Assembly: GCA_025093985.1 (NCBI GenBank)
Contig: JACAAK010000003.1
Coordinates: forward strand, 1,612,001 to 1,676,000
Direction: 5' to 3'
DNA: 64,000 bases
From: Calvatia gigantea
Taxonomy: Eukaryota > Basidiomycota > Agaricomycetes > Agaricales > Lycoperdaceae
Shown here: positions 11,066 through 21,304 of the stretch, piece by piece
Numbering within the stretch: the stretch's first letter is position 1
Layout of the letters: the number at the start of each line of letters is the position of its first letter
Position numbers and translations under genes: made by a program
Notes under the pieces: model-generated
What the model saw: only the letters and a program-made list of their open reading frames with translations
What the model was told of the DNA's origin: nothing
Databases searched by the model: none

Positions 11066-12675
11066 CTATCGTCTCAACAATATTGTCATAAGACCTCCAA
11101 TTCTTCTTGCATCCTCAACCCTAGCCACTTTTTGAGGGTCCGTCCCCACAGCCTTTGCCACAACAGCAGAATATGACATCTCCATGAAAATTTTAGGCGC
11201 TGCTCGATAGTGTTGACTGAATACGCACCTCGACCCTGTAATGCTGGTGGTGGTGGACTATGGATTTGGCTACCGTGCAATCCCACCTGGGTACCCAACA
11301 TTCATAAATTCGGAGGGCAGACAACAAATCTTTATGAACCTCTCATCCATCAGCACATTGGCGCCGTTGTTGTATGCTACCTCAAATAACGACTTGCGCG
11401 ATAACAGAAGTAGTTGCGCAACATTTACTCCACCTTTGCAATAGAATATGTCTTCTCTGTGAATGCGGGGTCCATAACGAAGGATGTGGAGGTTTGGATC
11501 GTTCTCCCAATAAGGAGGAGGTGCATCACGATCTGATCTACATTGCAGAAGAGGTTTACACGTGAAGATGGACACTGGCGAACCCTCCATCCATTGGTGT
11601 GCTATGTCTTTCACACGTTGCCGGAAGGTGGTCGCCATTGAATATTTGAGGGGGAGAAGGCTTGGCCAAGCATCCTGTATGCCTTCCTACTACTTTATAA
11701 TGCTTCAATAATTTGCTGGTGCTCAACACGAGCAACGCCTTCGAGGATCAGAAATTACTCTGATATTGGTATCACAATTGCATGGGCGCTAAGGACACAC
11801 CACTTCAAATATACCTGACTGGAAAACGAGCAACATTTCACTTACGGTGTTGGCTTGTACTGCCCGTTAATTCATAAGTCAGACCTTCAGGTTCGACCAA
11901 GCCCCCCAAGGCTCTGACTATCCTCGTTTGAGCCATGAGGCAGCGTCTAATTGGGCGTTCGAACTCGGCGCAATGGGTGCGGTATGATTACCATAAGTTA
12001 TACCAATACATTTTTTTCCTAGTAATACAAGAGCTCCCGCTGGAGTTAGCCAGAACATAACAAACAACTTCACGACTGTCCTAACACGAGATCTTGGTGC
12101 TGGTTTTAATTCGGATAATGCAACACGCCCATGAAAGGTGGTGGTCGACGATGCTTAGGCGGTTTTCCCGCAGCCCTGGCAGCTGTCCAAGCGCCAATCA
12201 GACCCACTTGCCGCAAGAAATCGTTGGGTGCTCACCTCGCCCACTGTATTGCACCTCCACACGGCTATGTTTCCCTTTACGCAATATTGTCGTTCTCCAT
12301 CTAAGCATAGCATATCAGCGCTCCCTGGGATCGGAGGTGGAGTATGAAGTAATGTACCCCTCCATCAGAAGGATGTTGTAGCCCTTCTTCCCGACTTCTC
12401 GAAGCAGCTGCTCCTGTGCAAATGTCACAGCCCTCCGCAGTTGGCTCTGTCCATGGTGCTCGTTATGGAAACGAACGTCAAAAACATAGGTGCCACAGGT
12501 ATCTGCCTCGCTGATGGAGAGGACATCCAGGTCTTTAGATGAATGAGGCCATCGCGCACATATTTATGAACGCCTACAACACACCTTCATCATCGTAACA
12601 GGTTGGGACGGGCTCCACTGCTTTACAGTCCACTACTTCCCAAGGCTGTTCTTTCCGTCGAAAACTGAGGAACAT
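11066..12675 (-). CDS. Orphan basidiomycete protein of unknown function, multi-exon
   Basis: The minus strand reads as a chain of short coherent exons. It starts MFLSFRRKEQPWEVVDCK (12675), then LDVLSISEADTCGTYVFDVR, then LRRAVTFAQEQLLREVGKKG, KGKHSRVEVQYSGR, AEFERPIRRCLMAQTRIVRA, MATTFRQRVKDIAHQWMEGS and RIHREDIFYCKGGVNVAQLL. The last exon ends EMSYSAVVAKAVGTDPQKVA... with a stop at 11066. Motifs such as YCKGGVNVAQLLLLSR and VEVQYSGR resemble an uncharacterised protein family I recall from Agaricomycetes; I know no function. Several joins cross in-frame stops and I could not find clean splice sites for all of them (for example around 12300-12340 and 11760-11860). The gene may therefore be partly decayed. 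No signal peptide or membrane segment was seen. Confidence 0.45.
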
Positions 12676-13608
12676 GTTGCAAAGTCAGACGGTAAATGGT
12701 ATCACGATGACTCCACGAGGGACTGGGGAGGAAGTATAAAATTATAAAGGGAGCAGTCATTTGCTACCCGTATCTATATAGAGATAGGGATAGAACATCT
12801 CGACTTTGAAACGCCGCAGTCTAAGGCTGCGTGCGTGGCCGGTTCGCCGTCAGCGCTGCGGCACCCAAACGTAAGCGAATCTAATTACTCACACTGTGTT
12901 GATAAGATCGCCCCGTTTGTCAGATTCGGAATGCATGTTTGGGACAGGGAAGGGTGACTCGGCTCGTATGAACAACTCCAGTGAGAACGCGTGGAAAAGG
13001 AAGTGTTACCCCATTCCTTGCCGTAAGATTGGAGAAAGAGAAGGGCCCGATGGTCTATACTTAGACAAATGAGTTGCTCGAAACCCGGGAGGCTGAGGCA
13101 CCGAGTGCGCAACTACTCCGGCATTAGGCTCCGTGATGAATAGTTCCGGCAACTGGTTTGAGCCTGCATTCATAACGGCTCCCTCGTAACAGGTGGGCGG
13201 CCGCGGCTGGGCACCATCCTCGGAAGCGCCGAGGCGGTTAGAAGAACACAGCAAGAACCACTTCGATGATGAACCGTTGCCACAACCAAGGTCCGTATTA
13301 TTGCCAGTCTTCCGTGTGTGGGAAGGAACGGATAAACCACTCGCGGCAACAGCTTCAAGTGTGATTGCGAAGGTCTCCATAACAGGGACGGAACGGAAAG
13401 ACGATCAAAATGGGAAACATACCTAATTCTGGATCTAAATCACAACAAGAAGCATCATTTGTTTATACTCATCCATCTCGGAAGTTACAACCTCTAACCG
13501 AAAACCACATGTAAGCGGGTACTAAGCCTCCCCTCCCAATGTTGTGAGAGCATTTCCAAGGCGGCTGGGCATGGTCAAAATCTACCGGAAACAATACTAT
13601 GGATAAGT
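12676..13608. other. Sparse region; one weak minus-strand ORF of unknown nature
   Basis: An open frame of 124 codons (about 13006-13380, minus; METFAITLEAVAASG...) and a 75-codon frame overlap here. Neither shows a recognisable domain or clear exon partners. I cannot support a gene. Confidence 0.3.
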
Positions 13609-14484
13609 CTACATCACAAGAGGAACTAATGAAGCTGCCCCCAATAACCCGAGTAGTTTCACGTCCAGGAATGCAGCAGCGCCAAGGGCGCCAGAGCCTG
13701 ATGCACCTCCAGAGCCCGAACCAGAGCTCGGAGAGGCCGACGGTGGACCGGAACCTGAGGCTCCTCCGCTTGTGGAATTCGCACATTTGACAGAGCTGAT
13801 ACTGGCGTTGCTGTTGGTCAGTGTCAAATCCGCGCACTGTAATTTCGGGTGAGTAAGCAAGCCAGAGACTTCAACGGTTCTCGGCTAATTACCTGATACA
13901 AGGCACCGTCTCCTCCGTCATATAGCATCTGTTTCCCCGGGTTTATTGGTCTCCATTGACAGTCATGATGACTAGGACCTACCTGGATAGTTACGTTTTG
14001 CCCTGCCTGCAAACCAGTCACGTTGGATGTGGCAAGATCCAATGGAATACAAAAGCCTCCTTCCCCCGATTCGCGGAAAAACGTATTGACCTGCGAAAAG
14101 TTATTGAAATTGTTCGGATTCGCGCCAGTGGACAGGAAGAACGCGGCTAAAGAACCATCGAGTGTCAGCAGAAACTGTGATGTCATGATCACTTCAGAAG
14201 GTGATGAGTACCAGACCAAGAAGGATGCTCAGAATTCAAAGTGAAAAAGCCTCCAGTGAGAGGGAATTCTGTACGGTTTGTTGTAACGTTGATGAAACCA
14301 TCTGTCGGGTATCGTTAGTCAGTGCTGTAGTGTGTCGCCAAAAAACATGAACTACGAACCACAGAAGGTCGGCTCATCGTCTTCTACGAATGGACCGCGG
14401 GGTGGCGGGAATTGGACTTGAAAGTGTGCATTTACCACTACGGTCGAGATAAGGACGAAGAATGGCAGGGAATATCGACCTCAT
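13609..14484 (-). CDS. BIM1-like (X325/LPMO-like fold) copper-binding protein, GPI-anchored, copy 1
   Basis: The mature protein begins at a histidine after a hydrophobic leader (...[21 protein letters not shown]). This is the N-terminal His expected of Cu-binding X325/BIM1 proteins. A second candidate ligand lies in [11 protein letters not shown]. Then come [48 protein letters not shown] and [14 protein letters not shown] Ser/Gly-rich linker and a C-terminal hydrophobic segment ([15 protein letters not shown]) fit a GPI signal. In Cryptococcus, Bim1 collects copper at the cell surface and works with Ctr1. Introns are canonical, including 13837-13892 before CADLTL. The ATG at 14482-14484 is one base out of frame with the leader reading [15 protein letters not shown], so an apparent +1 break lies in about 14470-14484. 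Confidence 0.8.
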
Positions 14485-15136
14485 GGTGATCCAAGAAGAA
14501 CTCGGGTTTTGGAGAAAATGCAAACTCGCTTGCATACTTATACACTTTGTTCTCCAGTCTTGATGGTGAAAAAGTTTTTTCTTACCCATCCTAGAATCCT
14601 TATACTACATAAGTTCTCAAATTTGAAATTGGCAGAAGGCTGATGAGATCAGCGGCTATTTCTATTTGGCATCGTGGGAACAGTTCAATAAACCGTGACA
14701 AACAGGGCCTGGGTATGTTGCAGGTCCTGACTCCTGAAGACAATAAAGCCTGAGCTCAAGGAATTCACAACCGAACAACTTCATCAGGTGCTGAAGGGAT
14801 GTTAAAGGGTTTGATAAATTATGTGGGTGACTTTCAATGACGCGTTCATGATGTAAAAAAAAAGAGGAACTGTGAGAACCCAGTTGTTTTTGGGAAGGAC
14901 CTAAAATTGTGTAGTTATCAACTTGATTGCCCCAAAATCCGATATACAACCAGCACAAGCGACATTGTTACTATCATACACAAAAATAACGTCTGCCTCC
15001 GCAGTAGGCAAACAAACGACCCCAGATTGATTTTTTGGCTATCTTCGTTGCAATTGAATTCCACTGCGAATTCACACATATTTTATCGGCCAGCACCACC
15101 ACTCACGGCCAACTTCGCGGCTCCACTTCACAAGAT
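14485..15136. other. Spacer between the two BIM1-like genes
   Basis: About 650 bp holding the upstream region of copy 1 and the 3' region of copy 2. I saw no conserved coding segment. Confidence 0.4.
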
Positions 15137-15950
15137 TCACAGGATAGCCAGAGCTGATCCACCCAGAGCGGACAAAATAGCAGCATAGCCCAACGTCTGC
15201 TGTCTAAGACTAAGAGCGCCAGAACCGGTCGGAGTAGGCGAAGCGGCTGAGGAGCCAGAGCTTGTCTCTATTGTGCTATTCACGCAAGTATCGCGGACTG
15301 CCTTGAGGAATAGTAAAGTTGCTTGACAGCGTAAGGTCAGCGCACTATAATGACGAACCAAATGAGCGGAGGTGAACAAGCAGACGAGAAGTCAGGCGAG
15401 CAACTTGCCTGGTAGAGGTTACCATCGCCGCCTGTAATAGCAATTTGGATGGTGACATTGGCACCGTCTCTCACACCGGAGATGTTGGTCTTGGAAAGGT
15501 CCAAGGGAATACAGAGCTCTCCGGCGGTGTCACCGTTTGCCCAGTAGCGTGCAAATTGCTGGCCGTTGGTGCCATTGAACGCCCCAAAGTTGTTCGGGTT
15601 TGATTCCGTGGATATGAGGACGGCACCTGAAAGGAATCCAAAGCCTAAGCAAGTACTACATTGGAAACAGTATGTGAACTAACCTGCCCAATGAGGGTGG
15701 CCCTGCCTAATCGTGAAAAAACCTTCAGACAAGGGGAAGGTGGACCGGTTGGCCGTTACTCCAGTATAGCCACCTAAGGGGTTGAGCAGCGATCAGAATT
15801 ACTGCTTACAGTTGAGAACACCTACCTACCGCAGAAATTGGGCTCGTTTGCGGAAACGAATTGGCCCCGGGGTTCGGGATAATGAAGGCGAAAGTGGGCA
15901 TTCGCTACGCCGGTGAAGAGAGCTAGAGCGAAGAGGGCAACGCAGCGCAT
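15137..15950 (-). CDS. BIM1-like (X325/LPMO-like fold) copper-binding protein, GPI-anchored, copy 2
   Basis: The ATG at 15950 gives a clean signal peptide, MRCVALFALALFTGVANA, cleaved before HFRLHYPEPRGQFV, so His is again the first mature residue. The body matches copy 1 motif by motif: NFCGGYTGVTANRSTF, RQGHPHWAGAVLISTESN, ELCIPLDLSKTNISGV, NVTIQIAITGGDGNLYQ and CADLTLSSNFTIPQ. It ends in a Ser-rich linker and a hydrophobic GPI-type tail (SALGGSALAIL). The last intron (15345-15408) has a strong GC donor (CAG|GCAAGT), whereas the same intron in copy 1 has GT. Between FTIPQGS and CVNSTIETSSG (about 15280-15310) the frame shifts by one base, so the gene is either interrupted or mis-assembled there. 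It lies between copy 1 and the CTR transporter, all on one strand. Confidence 0.8.
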
Positions 15951-16406
15951 TTGCGAAATTAAATGATAAGGACCGAGGAGAACCCGCTGGGCAGTGGCAG
16001 TGGATAGCTGGCTTTAAAGTGTCAGTAGGCTCTAGGTTTTATACCTCGGATGGGCATGGCTACCGCCAGACGCAGGAGATACCAAGCCCCACCACCGCTA
16101 TAGATTTTCAGGAAATGAATAAGGAGGCAGCAAAAACTTTTTCTTCTCGTCTATGCCGGCACACGGTGGCAGACGTCCGAGTCAGTGGCGCCAACCATAG
16201 TTTGGGGATTGGAAGGACGCCAAGGATACACCTTATCTAGTCGGGGCACTGCCAAGAGAGTAGAAACCCCAAAAGCCATTTCAGAAAAGTACACCAAGCA
16301 ACCGACGTCTTTGAGTTTCCTCATGCCGGACGTTCACGCAGCGAAATTGATTGATGCGGTAAACAAAGCTGTCATAATTGAGTCGTATATTACAAGAGTG
16401 GTAGTT
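15951..16406. other. Region upstream of BIM1-like copy 2 and downstream of CTR
   Basis: About 450 bp holding the probable promoter of BIM1-like copy 2 and the 3' UTR of the CTR gene. Open frames here match no known family. Confidence 0.4.
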
Positions 16407-17050
16407 TCAACGGTCACTCTTTACGGCTCCTTGTGGGACTCGTCTGAAGAAGATCTCTCCCAACACTAATCCCACAAGAATTGATATAATATACCCGGCG
16501 TGGAATGTCCTAAAGAGAGAGTGAGATCTCACATAGTGAGGTCAAACCAGGAGATACGCTTACATGACAGCCAGCATTAAGGCATATCCCAAGAATCTCT
16601 GGAAGGTATACAGGATTCCCCGCGGCACATCCACCCTTACGGTAAATGGAGGAATGGTGCGCAACGGCAAGAACCTCTGTTTCTGAGCCGATGACGCTTC
16701 TGAGCCATGAGCAGAGACCGATGATGCTTTGACGCGGTTGTATTGAGCAGATGTCTGTGTTCGCAAAGTCCTGTGGAGTATTCAGCTCTCCGTGGGCTAT
16801 GGAGGGTACGGAAGAAGTACTTCTGTTTCCATCGCGATTCCAGCGCGGATGACACTACGTGAACCCATCTTTCGAGTATTGCGAGTATGAGGAGTCCCAC
16901 ACATGCCCCCGCAATGGCTCCTCTAGATTGGGGCTGCCAGGCTTTGAAGAAGAGATAATATCCACCATCAAAGTGGAAGAAGGGTCTCATCATCATCATT
17001 TCGTCGCTGGCGACACCACCAGTGCTGCTGGTGCTTTGATCGTGGTTCAT
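16407..17050 (-). CDS. CTR-family high-affinity copper transporter
   Basis: A short N-terminus (MNHDQSTSSTGGVASDE) leads to a Met cluster (MMMM) just before FFHFDGGYYLFFKAW, the usual entry to TM1 of Ctr proteins. TM1 is GAIAGACVGLLILAILERW. After a polar loop, TM2 is FQRFLGYALMLAVM with the MxxxM copper-passage motif (MLAVM). TM3 follows at once after an intron (TFHAGYIISILVGLVLGEIFF). The C-terminus is RRVPQGAVKSDR and the stop is at 16407. The trimer imports Cu(I) across the plasma or vacuolar membrane. An in-frame Met at 17239 would add 63 residues unlike Ctr N-termini, so 17050 is preferred. The join between ESRWKQKYFF and the loop ...RTQTSAQYNRVKAS (about 16730-16810) could not be fixed with certainty. 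Confidence 0.85.
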
Positions 17051-17309
17051 GTTTGGTGGGAGGGTAATTGGAATGGGAGTAGCAGCCTTTACGAGAGTCG
17101 CTGCAACGTCGTAGTGCGGCTCAGAGAAAAACGTAGTCAGCCACCGGCTATTCTCGGTACACAGGAGTGGGCTTGGGCCGGGCTGCGAGTACATGTATCT
17201 AGAATGATAATATCTGGAAGACCCGACGATGGCCGCCACAAGCCAGGGGTTCTCTGATGCAGGAGAGGGGAATTCCTATCCCGGACCTCCCGGCACAGGA
17301 CAAAAAGTT

Positions 17310-17316
17310 TTTGCTC
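17310..17316 (+). promoter_or_regulatory. Possible copper-response element (TTTGCTC) upstream of CTR
   Basis: TTTGCTC matches the core of yeast Mac1 sites upstream of copper-uptake genes. It lies about 260 bp upstream of the preferred CTR start. A 7-mer can occur by chance, so this is only suggestive. Confidence 0.25.
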
Positions 17317-19309
17317 TCAGACAGAAATCAAAAAACCTTCCAGATGTCGAGCAATCTCGGATCTGGATAAGTATCAGTCGAGTGTCAAATTTGCCCTATC
17401 GAGTGTTCGATGCCGTGGTCAGGATACGGTTCGTCGTTCCGAAGGTATCGCGTTGCATAGTTAGGCCCCATCTTAGTGGTGGAGCCGAACACCTTGTAGA
17501 ATTTGCACAGGATGCACCTAAGGAACCAGATCACATCGTAACACGATGACGATTCGACGAAATAGAAGAATATCATAGCGCCTTAAGAGGTCCAAAAGTA
17601 GAGCATTCAAGTTTTGAGCAGGTAGGGCCATATGGGATGATGCTCAAGGTCTTGTATGGAGGTCAGGTTGGCAAGGTAGGTGCCTCGCGCCAGTAATGCC
17701 CGAGTCCAACAAGTACAAGTCTGAGGTCAAAAGGGGAGTGGGGTGGAAGTTGTGCGAGTGGACGATAAGCGTCTAAGTATGTGCTCAGTGCTTCAAGCCT
17801 TCAAAGCCTTAAAGCCATTCTCGGTTGAGACGTTGATGTGAGGCATTTCTGCGTTTGATGAAGGCCCCCCAGAAACCGCTGTAAGATTCTGAAGATTTTG
17901 TGAGAAGCCTGAATGGTCTCGTGGTACATTGATGGCTGACGTCATCGTGTTGCTGTCGAATCGAAGTAAAGTCGAAGTCCACTTTGTTACCACTTCGGAT
18001 GTCCGAAGTGCATTCGAAGTCAGTTCGACGATACTCTGCGTTTCTTGAGTGTATGATAGAAGTGTACGCGAAGTTAATGTCCCCGGGTGAAGGAATCTGT
18101 TAGTAGAAATATAAAGGGTGACATCTCTGGGCATTCCACTTAGTCCTGACCATTGCTTTCCTTGCTCTGATGTTCATTGCGCCCCTCAGTCTGCCTTATG
18201 TGCGAGGCTCAAGGTACCTGAAATACATATTACCAATGAGTTAGCGCAACACTGGTCATTTCGTATTATATTTAATTAGAAAGTGCATTCTCCAATACAA
18301 TGTACCTGATGCTCCCTGAAGTCAATGGGATGTTGATAGGGCTGTCCAATATCGAGTTTGCTGGTGCAGTGAATATATTACCAGATTAATTTTTGTGGGC
18401 TTTCTCGACCTGAACCAATGTCCCAATCAACCGGGGCATCGTGTTTTGGCATGTACTTAGTTCCTTTAGAGTTGAATTCACCAGATACGTCATCCCAATA
18501 GCTGCTAGACAGTAAATATTTGACTTTAACCAAAGGTACCTTAGTGATTTGGAGAACCGAGTCGGAATTCCAAGTTTTGTCCAGGCCGCTAATACTTTTT
18601 CTCGTCATATTTTCGAGTAGGAAACGCAATCTCGCACAGTTGAGTAAAACTTGGCGTGTTGAGTCAGACAGAGAAGTCAGCCAAAGGCGCATTCTATTGG
18701 CTGGATATCGCCAGTTGATGCCGGGACACCTCGATAAGACTTTGCGAGCTCTACATACCGACTGCCTGCGCGTTTGGTTAAGCCGTGATAGGCCCCTGGT
18801 TCAAATAGGCCCTCGGTTCGGACGGTCACATCAGTCATAACTTCCCACCCATGTTTTTTTCAAACTCAGGGAGAAGAATGACTGGTTGGGATAAGACCAA
18901 CGACGCGATCCCATCAGAAATATTCAAGTTCCGGCAAGGCACCCCTCGGTCAGCGTGACAGAGAGTGACTTCGACCATCATAATTTTGTAAAAAAAAATG
19001 CGCCCACAATACACAGAATGTGCACCAGACATAGCACACAGAACTTGAGGACTTGCAATGAAGTGTGGAGTGAGAAACAGATGTTCGTCCGAACCGAGGG
19101 CAGTGAGGAGCTTATCCGAACCGCGGGCAGTCAATAGTATTGCGTTACACTTCGACGCCACAAAGTCACAACGAAGTGTCGCTCCTGTTCGCTTTGGTTT
19201 GCTTCGCAGCAACACCTTAGCGTCTATCATCGGTCTATCGCCATTACCTCGGACAGCTGGACTCATTTATCATTGGGCGTTTCTGAATTCCTTTCGCATT
19301 CATTTCGAA
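17317..19309. other. Two-kilobase region without a supported gene
   Basis: Open frames on both strands (for example 17793-18134 minus and 18378-18692 minus) lack recognisable motifs or splice partners. An imperfect direct repeat, CCGAACCGAGGGCAGT and CCGAACCGCGGGCAGT, lies at about 19088-19130. Otherwise nothing is clear here. Confidence 0.4.
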
Positions 19310-20004
19310 ATGACCAGTATCGTCCGCACCAGCATTGCCCGCAACGCCCGCGCCGTTGCAAGACGCAATATTGTCGTTGGACGCGTGGCGCAACCTGCTC
19401 TTTCACATTTCGTTCGTTACAACTCTTCTCAAACACCCTCGTCAACCAAACCGCCTTTGACACCAGAGCAAATCAAAAAGAAACAAGCTTTGGAGAGGCA
19501 GGATGACTTGCAGAGAGATTGGGACGCGAAAGTTTTGAGCTATGACGAATTTCTACCTTTCACCCAATCTCCGACTCCCGTGAGCCTTTCCGTTGTATTC
19601 CGCAAGGACACCTTGCGAAGTTGAATTTGGTATTTGACAGGATACATATCTTATCGATGTTCGGGAGCCGGACGAGGCCATGCAGGGGATGATTCCTTCA
19701 GCCGTTAACCTCCCCATAACGGTGTTGGGGGAGTCATTGCATTTGACTCCTGAGGCTTTCAAGGCCAAACATGGATTTGACAAACCGAAGAAGAGTCAGC
19801 GGGTGATCTTCTATTGTCGCCGCGGCATTAGGAGCACAACAGCCTGTGATGTCGCCAAACGCAATGGGTACAAGAAGTGAGTTTCCTGCTCTTCCGTTCG
19901 TCACCTGGGTTTCCTGAACTCCGTGTGTTTGAAGTATTTTGAATTATAAGGGTTCGTGGACTGAGTGGGCGGAGAAACAAAGTCTCAATCAGCCCTCTGC
20001 TTGA
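19310..20004 (+). CDS. Single-domain mitochondrial rhodanese (RDL2-like sulfurtransferase)
   Basis: The start at 19310 gives MTSIVRTSIARNARAVARRN, a basic amphipathic mitochondrial presequence. The rhodanese domain follows: WDAKVLSYDEFL, DTYLIDVREPDEAMQGMIPSA and the catalytic loop VIFYCRRGIRSTTACDVA. The Cys heads a six-residue CRRGIRS loop, as in sulfur-carrying rhodaneses. After an intron (donor at the end of GYKK) the last exon reads YKGSWTEWAEKQ and ends NQPSA at 20004; WTEW is the usual C-terminal signature. It likely handles persulfide or glutathione persulfide in the mitochondrion. All introns are canonical. Confidence 0.88.
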
Positions 20005-20424
20005 TTCGTAGATTGTCTGTTACATATACGTTGCTATACACTTGTCGCACCCAGTGAATATCCCCGACTCTGAAAGAGGAGGGTTCTGTCGATCCAAATG
20101 CCCCTTCTCTCTGCCAAACGACCTGTAGCCGTGGGAATAGGTAAAAATAAAAATAAATAGAAAGCTCTACCGCCCCACTGCCCCACGTTCCGTGAGCAAA
20201 TAAGTACAAAATCGAGACGCAGCTTGCAGTCAGACGATATTTTTCTGTTTTCTCCAATCTTCTGTTCACCGTTCATTCCATGTCACTTTGGCTGGAAAGT
20301 ACTGTAGGTCCGGTATGTTTTTACAGTGGCTTTACTGAGTTTTATCTCGCTAACGTTATCGCAACACTTAGTTGTTCGTGGTTAAACAGCCGTGTTGTTG
20401 CTCTCGTCTTCTTGATAAGGTTCA

Positions 20425-21060
20425 TTGTCCCCCCATGATATTCTGCATGATGCACTACAATATCTGTTATTTTACGGCGCAATATATTATCCTGGCATGA
20501 ATTGCTCAGTTTTTATGAGCCCATATTCTATTTCGCAGTGGATGGAAGGCGCCTTTCCGCGACATATCCATGCTTGCCCAACATGCCAAATTGTTTTCAA
20601 AAATTACAAACTTCAATGCTCCACCAGATTTGACATTTGTCTGGGTTTCATGTCACAATACATTCTTGTTTGGATGAGGCCATGTCTTTTGGTTACTCTT
20701 TGTGATTTCGTGTCTTCTGCGTTCACGTACTGCAAAGCTCTTACACAAGTTAGTGGTTGGTTTGGTGATACACCTGTGATTGTGATTTTTCCTTCTGATG
20801 TTCAGGAGATTGTTCAAGCCTTCCCTGTGTGGTTATCTTATTCTGAGTCCCGGTATCAGGAACGCCTCGGATCGTTGTGTGCGGCTGAGCTTATATCATG
20901 TTGCGATCGCTTTGTATGTATTCCTAGACCACGTTCCAAAAAAGCGGCAATTCCTATTGTGTTATCTCGGTTTTTGACTGAGTGTCAAGATCCAATCAAA
21001 TCACGACTGGACTGTTTTTTGTCTTCGCAATCCACATGGTCAGACCCAGTTTCCCCGTGA
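20425..21060 (+). CDS. T-rich ORF of unknown origin, possibly a decayed element gene
   Basis: An uninterrupted 211-codon frame with no ATG at its head reads HDILHDALQYLLFYGAIYYP, HIHACPTCQIVF and VIVIFPSDVQEIVQAFPVWL. It has a T-rich, TGT/TTT-heavy codon use unlike the spliced genes around it. A coding-like continuation sits one frame over downstream (NPHGQTQFPREARLLCIAQY ... RLRNIVKL, ending about 21148). Another lies upstream (VVKQPCCCSRLLDKVHCPP). This suggests an intron-less gene with frame damage at a T6 run (about 21011-21016) and a C6 run (20429-20434). I recognise no family. A transposon-derived or transferred gene is possible. Confidence 0.35.
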   Translation: MSPHDILHDALQYLLFYGAIYYPGMNCSVFMSPYSISQWMEGAFPRHIHACPTCQIVFKNYKLQCSTRFDICLGFMSQYILVWMRPCLLVTLCDFVSSAFTYCKALTQVSGWFGDTPVIVIFPSDVQEIVQAFPVWLSYSESRYQERLGSLCAAELISCCDRFVCIPRPRSKKAAIPIVLSRFLTECQDPIKSRLDCFLSSQSTWSDPVSP

Positions 21061-21172
21061 AGCGCGTCTTTTGTGTATTGCTCAGTATTTTGATCGAATT
21101 TTTGGGGTCCCAGTTTCTCAACGCCTCCGTAACATTGTAAAATTATGAATTTTATGAACCAGAGTCGGGGAC

Positions 21173-21189
21173 CGGCGCTCCGAGCGCCG
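21173..21189. repeat. GC-rich perfect inverted repeat (hairpin)
   Basis: CGGCGCT and AGCGCCG flank a CCG loop. It sits just after the T-rich ORF and about 30 bp before the telomere-like repeats. Confidence 0.5.
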
Positions 21190-21221
21190 CTACGATACCG
21201 TAGTGCTCTCTTTTTTGGCAG

Positions 21222-21250
21222 CCCTAACCCTTCCGAACCCTAACCCTAAA
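21222..21250. repeat. Interstitial telomere-like repeats (CCCTAA)
   Basis: The stretch reads CCCTAACCC TTCCGAA CCCTAACCCTAAA, which is degenerate tandem copies of the fungal telomere unit (TTAGGG on the other strand). It lies about 55-80 bp upstream of the frataxin start codon, so it could also act as a telo-box-type promoter element. Confidence 0.6.
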
Positions 21251-21304
21251 TTGGCAGTACCTTGTTTCTCCGAAAGCGGTTGCTTGCACGTCAATCTCCA
21301 AACT

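Noticed and set aside
17793..18134. 113-codon minus-strand ORF
   Set aside because: No motif, no splice partners and repetitive GAAGT-rich composition; probably chance.
19088..19130. Two copies of CCGAACCG(A/C)GGGCAGT as a repeat array
   Set aside because: Only two imperfect copies and no spacer regularity; not a CRISPR or satellite.
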